A stretch of DNA of 64,000 nucleotides from Microbulbifer agarilyticus. Its GTDB lineage: Bacteria > Pseudomonadota > Gammaproteobacteria > Pseudomonadales > Cellvibrionaceae. Below are positions 52,444-61,767 of this stretch, piece by piece (within the stretch, counting starts at the first letter, position 1; each line of letters opens with the position of its first letter). Below the pieces are notes generated by a model that was not told the origin of the DNA, did not search any database, and was given only the letters and a program-made list of their open reading frames with translations. The position numbers and the translations under genes were made by a program. The DNA lies in assembly GCF_001999945.1 (NCBI RefSeq), contig NZ_CP019650.1:2666001-2730000 (forward strand). The letters run 5' to 3'.

Positions 52444-54630
52444 ATGGCTGAAACGCAAGGCGACAAAAAGATCAAAACCTACTGCCGATTCTGTCACGCG
52501 ACCTGCCCCATGGAAGTTACAGTGAGAGACAATAAAGTCATTTCGCTGCGGCCCGATACCGATAATGAAGTCTTTGGTGGATATACTTGCCTGAAAGGCC
52601 GGCAGATGCCGGAACAGCTCTATTTACCCGAGAGAATACTCAGTTCGCTGAGGAAAAACGCGGACGGTACGCGGAGTGAAATCCGCACACAACAGGCGCT
52701 CGACGAGATCGCCAGCAAACTTCGGGAGATCCGCGATAAGTATGGCCCTCGCAGTATTGCCAGCTATAACGGTACCGTATCTTTTCAAAACTCCGCGACG
52801 CACCCGGTGGCCAAGGCCTGGCATGTCGCGCTGGATTCTCCCTCTTACTACACCAGTATCACCATCGATCAGCCGGCCAAAGTAGGCATTGGCCAGGCAC
52901 GCATGGGTTTCTGGGCCGGCGGAAACCATACATGGCGGGATTCCAACGTTGCATTGATTATCGGCAACAATACCCTGGTCTCGCATTTTTCTATTCCGGG
53001 TGGCATTCCCTCTTTCAGTCCCAGCAGTGCACTGAGGGAAGGAAAGAAACGCGGCATGAAAATTATCTGCGTGGACCCTCGTCGCACGGAGGTTGCCGCT
53101 CGCTCAGATATCCACTTACAGATCAAACCCGGGCAAGACGCCATCCTGCTGGCCGGCCTTCTGCATATCATTCTTGAAGAAAACCTCCACGACAGCGAAT
53201 TCTGCGAGGAGAATATTGAAAACCTGACACCGTTCAAGCAGAGCCTTGCCCGCTTTACGCCAGACTATGTTGCCGAGCGTGCAGGGCTCAATAAAGATGA
53301 CATTATTGCCGCTGCGCGCATGTTTGCTGCAGGCCCCAAGGGTTCAGCAACCACAGGTACTGGCCCAGAGATGGGCCCCTACCCGAATCTGGTGCAGCAT
53401 CTTACTCAGGCCCTCAATGCAATCTGTGGGCGCCACTACCGCGCCGGTGAAAAACTGCCAAACCCAGGTGTACTGTCACCACCGTTTCCGCGCTTGGCAC
53501 AGGCGGTACCCCCTCAACCAGAATGGCTCACAGGGATACGCAGCCGTGTATCCGACGATATTGGTGAGGTCACCGTACTGACGGCGAATGGACCGCTGAA
53601 AGAGATGCCCACAGCCATCTGCGCTGACGAAATTTTGATGGAGGGCGAAGGACAAATTAAGGCGCTCATCTGCATCGGCGGGAATCCATTGCTGGCCTGG
53701 CCCGGGCAGGAAAAGGCGCACAAGGCACTGAAAAATCTCGACCTGCTGATCTGCCTCGATTACAAGCTCTCTGCCACGGCGGAAATGGCGGACTATGTCA
53801 TTGGCTCGAAGCTCTGCCTTGAACGCGACGATCTCACCGTACTTACCGATATCTGGTACGAGCAACCCTATAGCCACTACACCAAATCGGTTGTCGAGGC
53901 CGAGGGCGATGTCATCGAGGAGTGGGAGCTATTCTGGCAGCTCGGCAAACGCCTTGGGCTCAGTCTCAATGTAAATGAGCAACCACTGGACATGGTCAAC
54001 AAGCCATCAAAATATGACATTCTGGAAAAAATGACCTCGGGCTCAAGAGTGCCCCTAGAGGAGATATACGGGCGCGACGGCGGCCATGTATTCGACGCTC
54101 CAGATGTCATTGTTCAGCCCGCAGACCCTGCAACCAAAGGCTTGCTGAATCTGTTCCCCGCAGGACTGGACGAAGAACTAGAAGGCGCAGCTTCCGATGC
54201 AGATCGCAGCGTTATGGAAGCACAGCAACATCCCTATCTACTGGTCAGCCGGCGCATGAAAAACACCTTCAACTCCACAGGCCCGGAGTTGAGCTTCCTT
54301 GCATCAAAGGGGACGACAAACCCGGCATATATGAATCCCGATGACTTAACGGCAATGAACATCGAGGATGGCGAAATTATTTTTATTCGCTCTGAGCGCG
54401 GTGAAATACCGGGCGTAGTGCAAAGCAGCCCGGATATTCGCAAGGGCGTCATTTCCATGGCCCATTGCTGGGGGGGCGCTCCAGGCGGTGCCGGCGATGA
54501 CAAGGTGCGTGAAATTGGAGCCAATACCAATAGGCTCATTCACAACCTGGACAATCCCGCAAAGTATTCCGGCATGGCGCAACAAAGTGCCATAGCAGTA
54601 ACCGTCCGCAAGGTGGACGAGCCGGACTAA
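52444..54630 (+). CDS. Molybdopterin-dependent oxidoreductase (formate-dehydrogenase-alpha-like), single subunit
   Basis: A 728-residue bis-MGD enzyme of the DMSO-reductase superfamily. N-terminal [4Fe-4S] site CRFCHATC plus YTCLKGR (Cys14, Cys17, Cys21, Cys49); middle segments VALIIGNN, IICVDPRRTEVAARSDIHLQ and the C-terminal dinucleotide-binding domain are present. No twin-arginine signal is visible, so it is cytoplasmic, and no electron-transfer or membrane subunit follows. Around the usual Mo-ligand position I see no obvious Cys or selenocysteine (SYNGTVSFQNS). Substrate and electron acceptor are unknown; hydroxylation, hydration or transhydroxylation are possible. Confidence 0.92.
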   Translation: MAETQGDKKIKTYCRFCHATCPMEVTVRDNKVISLRPDTDNEVFGGYTCLKGRQMPEQLYLPERILSSLRKNADGTRSEIRTQQALDEIASKLREIRDKYGPRSIASYNGTVSFQNSATHPVAKAWHVALDSPSYYTSITIDQPAKVGIGQARMGFWAGGNHTWRDSNVALIIGNNTLVSHFSIPGGIPSFSPSSALREGKKRGMKIICVDPRRTEVAARSDIHLQIKPGQDAILLAGLLHIILEENLHDSEFCEENIENLTPFKQSLARFTPDYVAERAGLNKDDIIAAARMFAAGPKGSATTGTGPEMGPYPNLVQHLTQALNAICGRHYRAGEKLPNPGVLSPPFPRLAQAVPPQPEWLTGIRSRVSDDIGEVTVLTANGPLKEMPTAICADEILMEGEGQIKALICIGGNPLLAWPGQEKAHKALKNLDLLICLDYKLSATAEMADYVIGSKLCLERDDLTVLTDIWYEQPYSHYTKSVVEAEGDVIEEWELFWQLGKRLGLSLNVNEQPLDMVNKPSKYDILEKMTSGSRVPLEEIYGRDGGHVFDAPDVIVQPADPATKGLLNLFPAGLDEELEGAASDADRSVMEAQQHPYLLVSRRMKNTFNSTGPELSFLASKGTTNPAYMNPDDLTAMNIEDGEIIFIRSERGEIPGVVQSSPDIRKGVISMAHCWGGAPGGAGDDKVREIGANTNRLIHNLDNPAKYSGMAQQSAIAVTVRKVDEPD

Positions 54631-54764
54631 CCGCAATACGACAACGCAAACGGTGTGAACGCGAACGAAAGGAATGTGTTTTGCGCGCACCGAGTACCAA
54701 GTTTTGAGTCGATCGCTTTAAAGACTTCCATCCAACTACTTTTGCCGACACCGCGAGGAATACC

Positions 54765-56228
54765 ATGTTAACCCTCTCCAACCCTTCACTACTCCGCTCC
54801 CAGCTCTACATCAATGGTGAATGGGTTCATGCCGACAATGAAACGACTTTTTCAGTGTATAACCCGGCAACGCGGGAAAAAATTATCGACCTGCCCAACG
54901 CCGGTGCCACAGAAGCCCATCGTGCAATTCAAGCAGCCGATAAAGCCCTTGCGAGCTGGAAGCAGGTGGTGGCAAAGGAAAGGGCTACTGTGCTCAAGCG
55001 CTGGTTCCAGCTGATCATGGATAATCAGGAAGATTTGGCCAGGCTGATGACCGCAGAGCAAGGCAAGCCACTGGCCGAGTCCCGTGCGGAAGTTGCCTAT
55101 GGCGCGTCGTTCGTCGAGTGGTTTGCGGAAGAAGGCCGTCGGGTCTATGGCGATACCATAGCGGCAAACAACCCCAATCAACGTATTGTGACTCTGAAAC
55201 AACCTGTGGGCGTGGTTGCAGCAATTACGCCCTGGAACTTCCCGATCGCCATGATCACGCGCAAAGTAGCCCCCGCTCTTGCTGTGGGCTGCACCATCGT
55301 ACTGAAACCTGCAACCGAAACGCCCCTGTGTGCGCTGGCACTGGCAAAACTGGGGGAAGAAGCGGGTATACCTGCGGGCGCATTCAGTGTGGTTGCCGGT
55401 AACAAGGCACGGGAGATCGGCGGCGCAATGACGAGTAGCCCCACCGTGCGCAAACTCACCTTTACCGGCTCCACCGAAATCGGCAAGACGCTGATGGAGC
55501 AATGTGCTGGAACCATCAAAAAAACCTCGATGGAGCTCGGTGGCAATGCACCATTTATTGTGTTTGATGATGCGGATCTGGACGCTGCCGTACAAGGGTT
55601 GATGGCATCCAAGTTCCGCAATGCCGGCCAGACCTGTGTCTGCGCAAACCGGATACTGGTGCAAGAATCCGTGTACGACGCCTTTGTGGACAAGTTCGTC
55701 ACCGCGGTCAGTGCGTTAAAGGTCGGCGACGGCAGTACAGAAGGCGTCACCATTGGCCCGCTCATCAATGACGACGCCTATACCAAAGTCAGCGCCATTG
55801 TTCGTCAGGCGACCAACAATGGTGCGGAGGCGTTGATTGGCGGCAGTGGCAAGGGGCTGGATAAGAACTTCTTCCCGCCCACTGTCCTGGCGAATGTCGA
55901 CCGCTCCATGGACGTGTATAGCGAGGAGATCTTTGGCCCCGTTGCACCGGTGTTTAAATTCAAGACGGAAGAAGAGGCAATCCGTATTGGCAACGATACT
56001 CCATTCGGGTTATCGGCCTATTTCTATGCTCGAGATATCGGTCGTATCTGGCGCGTATCAGAGGGCCTCGACTACGGTATTGTCGGCATCAATGAGGGCA
56101 TCATCTCCACCGAAGTTGCACCTTTTGGCGGTGTAAAAGAGTCCGGTATTGGACGTGAGGGATCCAAGTACGGGATCGATGATTACCTGGAAATTAAGTA
56201 CCTGTGTATGGGCGGAGTAAGCCAATAA
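54765..56228 (+). CDS. Succinate-semialdehyde dehydrogenase-type aldehyde dehydrogenase
   Basis: A 487-residue enzyme of the GabD group: TPWNFP (Asn158), MELGGNAP (general base Glu257) and NAGQTCVCANR (nucleophile Cys291 with the adjacent Cys293 typical of GabD). It would oxidise succinate semialdehyde or a related omega-oxo acid with NAD(P)+. CGAGGA precedes the ATG. It comes 134 bases after the molybdopterin gene in the same direction and before the TetR gene. Confidence 0.94.
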   Translation: MLTLSNPSLLRSQLYINGEWVHADNETTFSVYNPATREKIIDLPNAGATEAHRAIQAADKALASWKQVVAKERATVLKRWFQLIMDNQEDLARLMTAEQGKPLAESRAEVAYGASFVEWFAEEGRRVYGDTIAANNPNQRIVTLKQPVGVVAAITPWNFPIAMITRKVAPALAVGCTIVLKPATETPLCALALAKLGEEAGIPAGAFSVVAGNKAREIGGAMTSSPTVRKLTFTGSTEIGKTLMEQCAGTIKKTSMELGGNAPFIVFDDADLDAAVQGLMASKFRNAGQTCVCANRILVQESVYDAFVDKFVTAVSALKVGDGSTEGVTIGPLINDDAYTKVSAIVRQATNNGAEALIGGSGKGLDKNFFPPTVLANVDRSMDVYSEEIFGPVAPVFKFKTEEEAIRIGNDTPFGLSAYFYARDIGRIWRVSEGLDYGIVGINEGIISTEVAPFGGVKESGIGREGSKYGIDDYLEIKYLCMGGVSQ

Positions 56229-56376
56229 CTATCTCGTGTGCAAGAGAACTCAGTCCAGGTAAACGGCAAACGGGACTGAATCGCGCATTCTTGGTCATCC
56301 CGCATCTCGCGTCCGCTGGGGCCTGGCCTTCCTTTTGCAGCACATTTCCTTATAATTGCGCCGTACTGACTAAGTA

Positions 56377-56394
56377 AAACAGTACCAACTGTTT
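56377..56394. promoter_or_regulatory. Island operator H, 18-bp form (in the TetR leader)
   Basis: AAACAGT, ACCA, ACTGTTT: a perfect 7-bp dyad with a 4-base gap, 30 bases before the TetR start codon and 20 bases after a TATAAT at 56351-56356. The position suggests autoregulation. Confidence 0.75.
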
Positions 56395-56423
56395 TTAAAA
56401 ATGCAGCAGGAAACGAAAACGTA

Positions 56424-57116
56424 ATGAGTGAAGTAAAGGCACGTAAATCTGACGCCGAAGGCGAAGTCAGCTGGCAATCGAAGAAGAGTGCCATGACCCG
56501 TGACCGTATTCTGGAGGCCGCCATTGATTGCTTTATCAATTTGGGATACGCCAACGTCACCACCGCCAAAGTTGCCGATGCCGCGGGCGTTTCCCGTGGC
56601 GCCATGCTGCACCACTTCCCCTCAAAAACAGAACTCATTCAGGCTGCGGTAGAGTATCTCCACCGCAAGCTACTGGATGATTACACTCAACGTGTAGCAA
56701 AGATTCCGAAGAAGCTGAAAGGCAAGGAGCGCAGACGTGCGGGGCTGGATGCGTACTGGGAGCACCTGACCGGCGATCTGTTTGTTGTCTACCATGAACT
56801 GTGTGTGGCCGGACGCACCGACGAAGAATTGAATTCCATACTGGAGCGCGCAACTGCGCGTTTCGAAGAACACGTACACGAGTCCAATCACGAATTATTC
56901 GAAGAGTGGAACGAGCGTGGTGACTTGTACTTCCTGGCCATGGACCTGACCAAGTTTATGATGGAAGGTATGGCCGTCGGCCAGTGGGGCAAGAACAAGA
57001 ACAAACGAATCAATCGCTTGCTCGATTACCTGGGAGACCGCTTGGAAGAGATTTTTTCCGATGACGGCCCTACGGCAATTTCCCAGCACTCTTCAAAAAT
57101 GAAAGCGAAAAACTAA
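56424..57116 (+). CDS. TetR-family regulator, candidate master repressor of the island
   Basis: A 230-residue TetR-type protein. The N-terminal DNA-binding domain is clear (RDRILEAAIDCFINLGY, then TTAKVADAAGVSRGAMLHHFPSK, residues about 27-70), followed by an all-helical ligand domain. The N-terminal ~20 residues are charged and lysine-rich, the C terminus is lysine-rich. It is the only specific DNA-binding regulator found between 11.8 and 64 kb, and its leader carries operator H, so it probably represses itself and the nine-site regulon until bound by a pathway intermediate such as an acyl-CoA. Its direct link to the sites is inference. Confidence 0.93.
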   Translation: MSEVKARKSDAEGEVSWQSKKSAMTRDRILEAAIDCFINLGYANVTTAKVADAAGVSRGAMLHHFPSKTELIQAAVEYLHRKLLDDYTQRVAKIPKKLKGKERRRAGLDAYWEHLTGDLFVVYHELCVAGRTDEELNSILERATARFEEHVHESNHELFEEWNERGDLYFLAMDLTKFMMEGMAVGQWGKNKNKRINRLLDYLGDRLEEIFSDDGPTAISQHSSKMKAKN

Positions 57117-57143
57117 AAAAAGCCACCTTCGGGTGGCTTTTTT
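57114..57143. terminator. Bidirectional terminator after the TetR gene
   Basis: AGCCACC, loop TTCG, GGTGGCT with A residues before and T residues after; it overlaps the TetR stop and also faces the convergent acyl-CoA dehydrogenase gene. Confidence 0.93.
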
Positions 57144-57192
57144 GTGCCCTACTTTGACGCCTAATTCCTCAAATTAAGCACAACGAACGGAC

Positions 57193-58308
57193 TCATGCAG
57201 AAAGGTCACAATACTTTTCCAAGTGATACTGCTCATCACCATACAGCATTGCCAGTAATAGCAGCCGCTTGAAGTGGTGGCCAACATTGAGTTCGTCGGT
57301 CATCCCGATACCGCCATGCAACTGTATCGCCTCCTGTGAGATGGAACGTCCGGCCTCAGCGAGCTTCACCTTGAGTGCCGCGCACGCTTTCTCCGCCTGA
57401 TCACTCCCCTCATCCACAAGAATTGCCGCATGTAACAGCAGAGAGCGTGTCTCCTCCACCTTCAGGAACATATCTGCCATGCGGTGTTGCAGCGCCTGGA
57501 ACTTACCGATCGGCTGACCAAACTGCTCACGCGTCTTGGTGTACTCCACGGTTGCATCGAGCAATACTTGCATGGAGCCCAGAGCCTCCCCGCCCATGGC
57601 GACGATCGTCTTTTGCAGTACCGATTCAATATAAGTCTCACCCAGCCCCTGCTTGCCCAGCAGCTGCCCTGTGCCTAACTCGACATGCGTAAAATGCACA
57701 TGCGCACCGCGACTACCGTCCACCGCAGAAAAGGGTTCCCTAGTCACCCCTTCCTGATGGGCGTCGACGATAAACAGGCTAACCCCATCCGTCGTTGCCG
57801 CCGTCACGATAAAGTAATCTGCACAATGGCCATTCAATACTGCGAGCTTGCTGCCGCTCAGCATGTAACCGCCCTTCACCACAGAAGCGCGCGTCGAGAT
57901 ACGATGCATCTCATAACCACCGGTTTCTTCTGCGAATGCAAAGGCCCACTGTGACTGGCCGGTAATAATATCCCCGACATATCGGTCCTGCTGTGCGCTA
58001 CTGCCGGCAACTTGTAGGAAGCCCCCACAGGTCACTGCGGTGGTAAGAAATGGTTCCCTGAGCAGACCCTTACCCATCTCCTCCGACATCACCATCAGGT
58101 CAACCGCACCGCCTCCAAAGCCTCCCAGGGCCTCACTGAAGGGCATGGCCAGCCAACCCAAATCAGCAAACTGCTGCCAGTATTCCGGATCGAACCCCTG
58201 CGCGGATTTACTAACCTGCCGATGGCGTTCTACACCGCCATTTTCACGTACGAATTTTTCGACACTATCGCGCAACATCGTTTGCTCTTCAGACAGAGAA
58301 AAGTCCAT
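57193..58308 (-). CDS. Acyl-CoA dehydrogenase, small-subunit type
   Basis: A 371-residue acyl-CoA dehydrogenase-fold protein with a degenerate C terminus: the usual catalytic YEGT...R segment is replaced by LLLLAMLYGDEQYHLEKY, and the FAD/substrate loop is changed to AFAEETGGYE. AIQLHGGIGMTDELNVGHHFKR is kept. This is the pattern of pimeloyl-CoA dehydrogenase small subunits and of the beta chains of heteromeric steroid-type FadE enzymes, so a partner is expected; the large-subunit type protein at 11852-13039 is the candidate. Divergent from the aldehyde dehydrogenase gene with operator I between. Confidence 0.88.
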   Translation of the reverse strand: MDFSLSEEQTMLRDSVEKFVRENGGVERHRQVSKSAQGFDPEYWQQFADLGWLAMPFSEALGGFGGGAVDLMVMSEEMGKGLLREPFLTTAVTCGGFLQVAGSSAQQDRYVGDIITGQSQWAFAFAEETGGYEMHRISTRASVVKGGYMLSGSKLAVLNGHCADYFIVTAATTDGVSLFIVDAHQEGVTREPFSAVDGSRGAHVHFTHVELGTGQLLGKQGLGETYIESVLQKTIVAMGGEALGSMQVLLDATVEYTKTREQFGQPIGKFQALQHRMADMFLKVEETRSLLLHAAILVDEGSDQAEKACAALKVKLAEAGRSISQEAIQLHGGIGMTDELNVGHHFKRLLLLAMLYGDEQYHLEKYCDLSA

Positions 58309-58609
58309 ATTGCATCCACTCCAACGAATGTCTGTTCACTTATATCAGCGTGCGTGTTACCCAACTTTAAAAAAACTCAATATTTCAATGGGTTACGCCA
58401 CCACTCCAGTCAACTCCGCGTGTGCGACACGCGGCTCAGTACCGCCTTCGATGATCGTAGCAAACCACCACCCCTAAAACAATCCGTCCATCCTGTTTTA
58501 TTTGGGTGTATATTGCCTTAGACTCGGTCATAGACGAAGAGCTTCAACGTTATTAGGCTGAACTCGGGTGAATACTGCGGTGCGATCCGCACGAGTAAAG
58601 GACACAATA
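58309..58609. other. Divergent promoter region around operator I
   Basis: About 300 bases between the acyl-CoA dehydrogenase and aldehyde dehydrogenase genes. It contains operator I (58477-58498) and a TATATT at 58512-58517 on the plus strand. No gene is seen. Confidence 0.5.
58477..58498. promoter_or_regulatory. Island operator I (upstream of the coniferyl-aldehyde-type dehydrogenase)
   Basis: AAACAATCC, spacer GTCC, ATCCTGTTT: 22-bp inverted repeat with the same outer arms as the other sites and different inner bases. A TATATT follows about 14 bases later on the plus strand. Confidence 0.65.
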
Positions 58610-60061
58610 ATGAATGCAATCATCCCATCAGACACTCAGGCGGGTTTAGAACTGACTACCCGCTTGGAGGCACAACGAGCGGCTTTCTTGGCAGAGGGCC
58701 ACGTCTCGGCAGAAGTTCGTATCAACCGCATCAACAGGGCCATTGCCCAATTGCAGAAATACCAGGACCAAATTGCGGATGCACTGAATAGTGACTTCGG
58801 CCACCGCTCAACGCAACACAGCAAACTTATGGATGTGGCGGCGGGTATCGGCCCACTGGTCCACGCGCGGAAACATTTAAAAAAGTGGATGCGCGCGGAA
58901 AAGCGCAGCACCCTCTTCCCGCTGAATTTATTTGGTGCGCGCTCCCGTATTGAATTCCAACCACTGGGTGTGGTCGGCATTATCAGCCCGTGGAATTTCC
59001 CGGTGAATCTCACCTTCGCACCACTGGCCCAAGTGCTAGCAGCGGGAAATCGCGCAATGATCAAACCCTCGGAGTTCACTCCGGCAACTTCCGAGCTATT
59101 AAAGCGGATGGTGGAAGAAGTGTTTGACCCAAGCGAAATTTCGGTCATCACGGGTGGCCCGGAAATTGGTCAGACATTTAGCAGTCTCGCGTTTGATCAC
59201 CTGATTTTTACCGGCGCCACCTCGATTGCCAAACACGTCATGACGGCCGCCGCACAGAACCTGGTTCCGGTAACGCTGGAGTTGGGAGGAAAGTCACCAG
59301 TGGTTGTCGGTGAGTCTGCAGATATCAACCTTGTTTGCAACCGGGTTATGTGGGGAAAGACCACAAACGCCGGACAAATATGTCTGGCACCGGACTACTG
59401 CTTTGTCCCAGAAAGGGCGCTCAATCAATATATCGAAGGCTTGAAAGCTTCGACAGTCAAAATGTTCCCCTCTCTTCTGAGCAACAGCGACTATACGTCG
59501 GTAATTAACCAGCGCCACTTCGACCGCCTGACAAATTACCTGGCCGATGCCAAAGCGAAAGGGGCCACGATTATTGAACTCAATCCGGCCCACGAAACAT
59601 TCGAGGGTCAGCCTCACCACAAAATTCCTCCCATGCTATTGCTCGACTGTACCGATGACATGCTGGTGATGCAGGAAGAAATTTTTGGTCCATTGATGCC
59701 GATTAAGACCTACCGGAATATCGACGAAGTAATCAGTTATGTAAACAGTAAGCCCCGTCCGCTGGGGCTGTATTACTTTGGTGATGATAAACAGGAAGAG
59801 CGCGCATTGCTGGACCGTACAACGTCTGGAGGTGTGACGATTAACGACGTGATTATGCACGTTTCGCAGGAGGATCTGCCCTTTGGCGGTGTCGGGCCCA
59901 GCGGTATGGGCGCGTACCACGGTTTCGAAGGATTCAAGACGTTTAGCCATACCAAATCCATTTTCAGCCAGTCCAAAATGGACATTAACGGCATGACGGG
60001 GATGAACCCGCCGTTTAATGAGAAGACCGATAAAACCATCAAGCAAATGCTCAAAGGCTAA
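58610..60061 (+). CDS. Coniferyl-aldehyde-type aldehyde dehydrogenase
   Basis: A 483-residue member of the class 3-like/coniferyl aldehyde dehydrogenase group. [14 protein letters not shown] (Asn129), [11 protein letters not shown] (general base Glu224) and [11 protein letters not shown] (nucleophile Cys258, with the APDY stretch typical of fatty/coniferyl aldehyde enzymes) are visible. It should oxidise an aromatic or long-chain aldehyde, perhaps the product of the carotenoid-oxygenase-type cleavage. AGGA lies eight bases before the ATG at 58610. First gene of the last plus-strand operon. Confidence 0.94.
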   Translation: MNAIIPSDTQAGLELTTRLEAQRAAFLAEGHVSAEVRINRINRAIAQLQKYQDQIADALNSDFGHRSTQHSKLMDVAAGIGPLVHARKHLKKWMRAEKRSTLFPLNLFGARSRIEFQPLGVVGIISPWNFPVNLTFAPLAQVLAAGNRAMIKPSEFTPATSELLKRMVEEVFDPSEISVITGGPEIGQTFSSLAFDHLIFTGATSIAKHVMTAAAQNLVPVTLELGGKSPVVVGESADINLVCNRVMWGKTTNAGQICLAPDYCFVPERALNQYIEGLKASTVKMFPSLLSNSDYTSVINQRHFDRLTNYLADAKAKGATIIELNPAHETFEGQPHHKIPPMLLLDCTDDMLVMQEEIFGPLMPIKTYRNIDEVISYVNSKPRPLGLYYFGDDKQEERALLDRTTSGGVTINDVIMHVSQEDLPFGGVGPSGMGAYHGFEGFKTFSHTKSIFSQSKMDINGMTGMNPPFNEKTDKTIKQMLKG

Positions 60062-60074
60062 AGGTAGTAACGCA

Positions 60075-61700
60075 ATGACAGACTACAAAACCTGGGAATG
60101 CCTGGTATGCGGTTGGGTATACGACGAGGCAAACGGCTGGCCGGAAGACGGTATTGCACCCGGCACGCGCTGGGAAGATATACCGAATGATTGGCTGTGT
60201 CCGGACTGCGGCGTGGGAAAAGCGGATTTTGAGATGGTCGAAGTCGCAGTGCCCACCGCTGAATCGCAGCCCAACACAAGCGAGGCCGAAGCCAAAGCCG
60301 AAAAAGCGCAGGAAGAACCCTACAAACTTTGGGAGTGCCTGGTGTGCGGCTGGTTTTATGATGAAGCCAAAGGGTGGCCTGAGGATGGCATCGCACCCGG
60401 TACGCGCTGGGAAGATATCTCGGATGACTGGCTCTGCCCTGAATGTGGGGTCGGCAAGCAGGACTTCGAGATGCAGGTGGTAGGTACATCCACAGCTTCG
60501 CCTGCGAATGACGAATCACCTGTTACCGCCGATAGCGCCACAGGCGCTGCTCCCATTGTCATTATTGGCTCCGGACTTGCCGGCTACACCCTGGTAAAAG
60601 AACTGCGCAAACTCGATCAACAGACTCCCGTCGTGATACTGACCGCAGACGATGGAAGGTTTTACTCAAAGCCCCTGCTCTCCACCGGCTTCCACAAACA
60701 AAAGACGGCCGATGATCTGGCCACCGCAACAGCAGTAGAGATGGCCAACGAGTATCAAATTGAAGTCAGAACGATGTCCGAAGTGACCGCGATTGATACA
60801 GCCGGGCAATGTGTAGAACTCGATAGCCAGAAACTGCCCTATAGCAAACTCGTGCTCGCAAACGGCGCAGCCTGTATCGACGCGCCGCTAACAGGCAACG
60901 GCCTGGAGCATGTGCATTCGGTCAATGACCTGACGGACTATGCGCGTTTCCACACTGCCATGAAGGGCGTACAGAAAGTACTGATCATCGGGGCAGGACT
61001 TATTGGCAGTGAATATGCCAATGATCTGGTGCAGTCAGGATATAAAGTCGACGTCGTCGACCCGATGCCAAACGTCCTTTCGAGCTTACTTCCCGCGACG
61101 GCTGCCAATTCAGTGCAGGCTGCGCTGGAAGAAGCTGGTGTAACCTTCCACTTCAAAACCGTCGTCAACACCGTCAAGCGGAGCAAGGGCTCCCATGCGG
61201 TGGTCGCCCAGCTCGACAATGGCGATGCTATCGAGGCCGATATCGTTCTTTCTGCAATCGGCGTACGTCCCCGCACAGATCTAGCTGCGGCGGCCGGCTT
61301 GCAAACTAATCGCGGCATCCTGGTGGATCGCAACTTGAAGACCAGTGCAGACAACGTATACGCACTGGGCGACTGCGCAGAGGTCGATGGCCATGTCCTT
61401 TTCTATGTAGCACCGCTGATGGCCTCGGCGCGCGCACTGGCCAGAACACTTACCGGTGAGACCACTGCGGTCAAGTATGGCACCTTGCCGATTACGATCA
61501 AAACAACCCTCTACCCGGTAGTAACCAATCCGCCACCCCGTGATTGCGAAGGTGAATGGACCATTGAGCAAACCACCGTCCATGGCGTAAGGGCGGTGTT
61601 CCGGGATACTGACGGAAAAGTTGGCGGATTTGCCCTAACCGGGCAATGCGTCACGGAGCGCGAGGCGCTCGTCCAGGAAACGCCACCGGTAATGGCATAA
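60075..61700 (+). CDS. Double rubredoxin fused to rubredoxin reductase
   Basis: A 541-residue three-part protein: rubredoxin 1 (Cys9, Cys12, Cys42, Cys45), a ~30-residue Ala/Glu-rich linker, rubredoxin 2 (Cys88, Cys91, Cys121, Cys124), then an FAD/NAD(P)H reductase domain ([10 protein letters not shown] at 161-170, second nucleotide loop [13 protein letters not shown], and YALGDCAE for FAD). In alkane oxidation systems AlkG (two rubredoxin domains) and AlkT (reductase) are separate proteins passing electrons from NADH to a membrane hydroxylase; here the chain is in one polypeptide. No AlkB-type hydroxylase is in the window, so the acceptor may be the P450, the Rieske enzyme or something outside. 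The start at 60075 follows AAAGG. Confidence 0.95.
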   Translation: MTDYKTWECLVCGWVYDEANGWPEDGIAPGTRWEDIPNDWLCPDCGVGKADFEMVEVAVPTAESQPNTSEAEAKAEKAQEEPYKLWECLVCGWFYDEAKGWPEDGIAPGTRWEDISDDWLCPECGVGKQDFEMQVVGTSTASPANDESPVTADSATGAAPIVIIGSGLAGYTLVKELRKLDQQTPVVILTADDGRFYSKPLLSTGFHKQKTADDLATATAVEMANEYQIEVRTMSEVTAIDTAGQCVELDSQKLPYSKLVLANGAACIDAPLTGNGLEHVHSVNDLTDYARFHTAMKGVQKVLIIGAGLIGSEYANDLVQSGYKVDVVDPMPNVLSSLLPATAANSVQAALEEAGVTFHFKTVVNTVKRSKGSHAVVAQLDNGDAIEADIVLSAIGVRPRTDLAAAAGLQTNRGILVDRNLKTSADNVYALGDCAEVDGHVLFYVAPLMASARALARTLTGETTAVKYGTLPITIKTTLYPVVTNPPPRDCEGEWTIEQTTVHGVRAVFRDTDGKVGGFALTGQCVTEREALVQETPPVMA

Positions 61701-61767
61701 ACCAAATCGCTCAAAAAGCACAATATCCACAAGCCAGTGCAGACATTCATTGGGGAATTAGCGGTTT

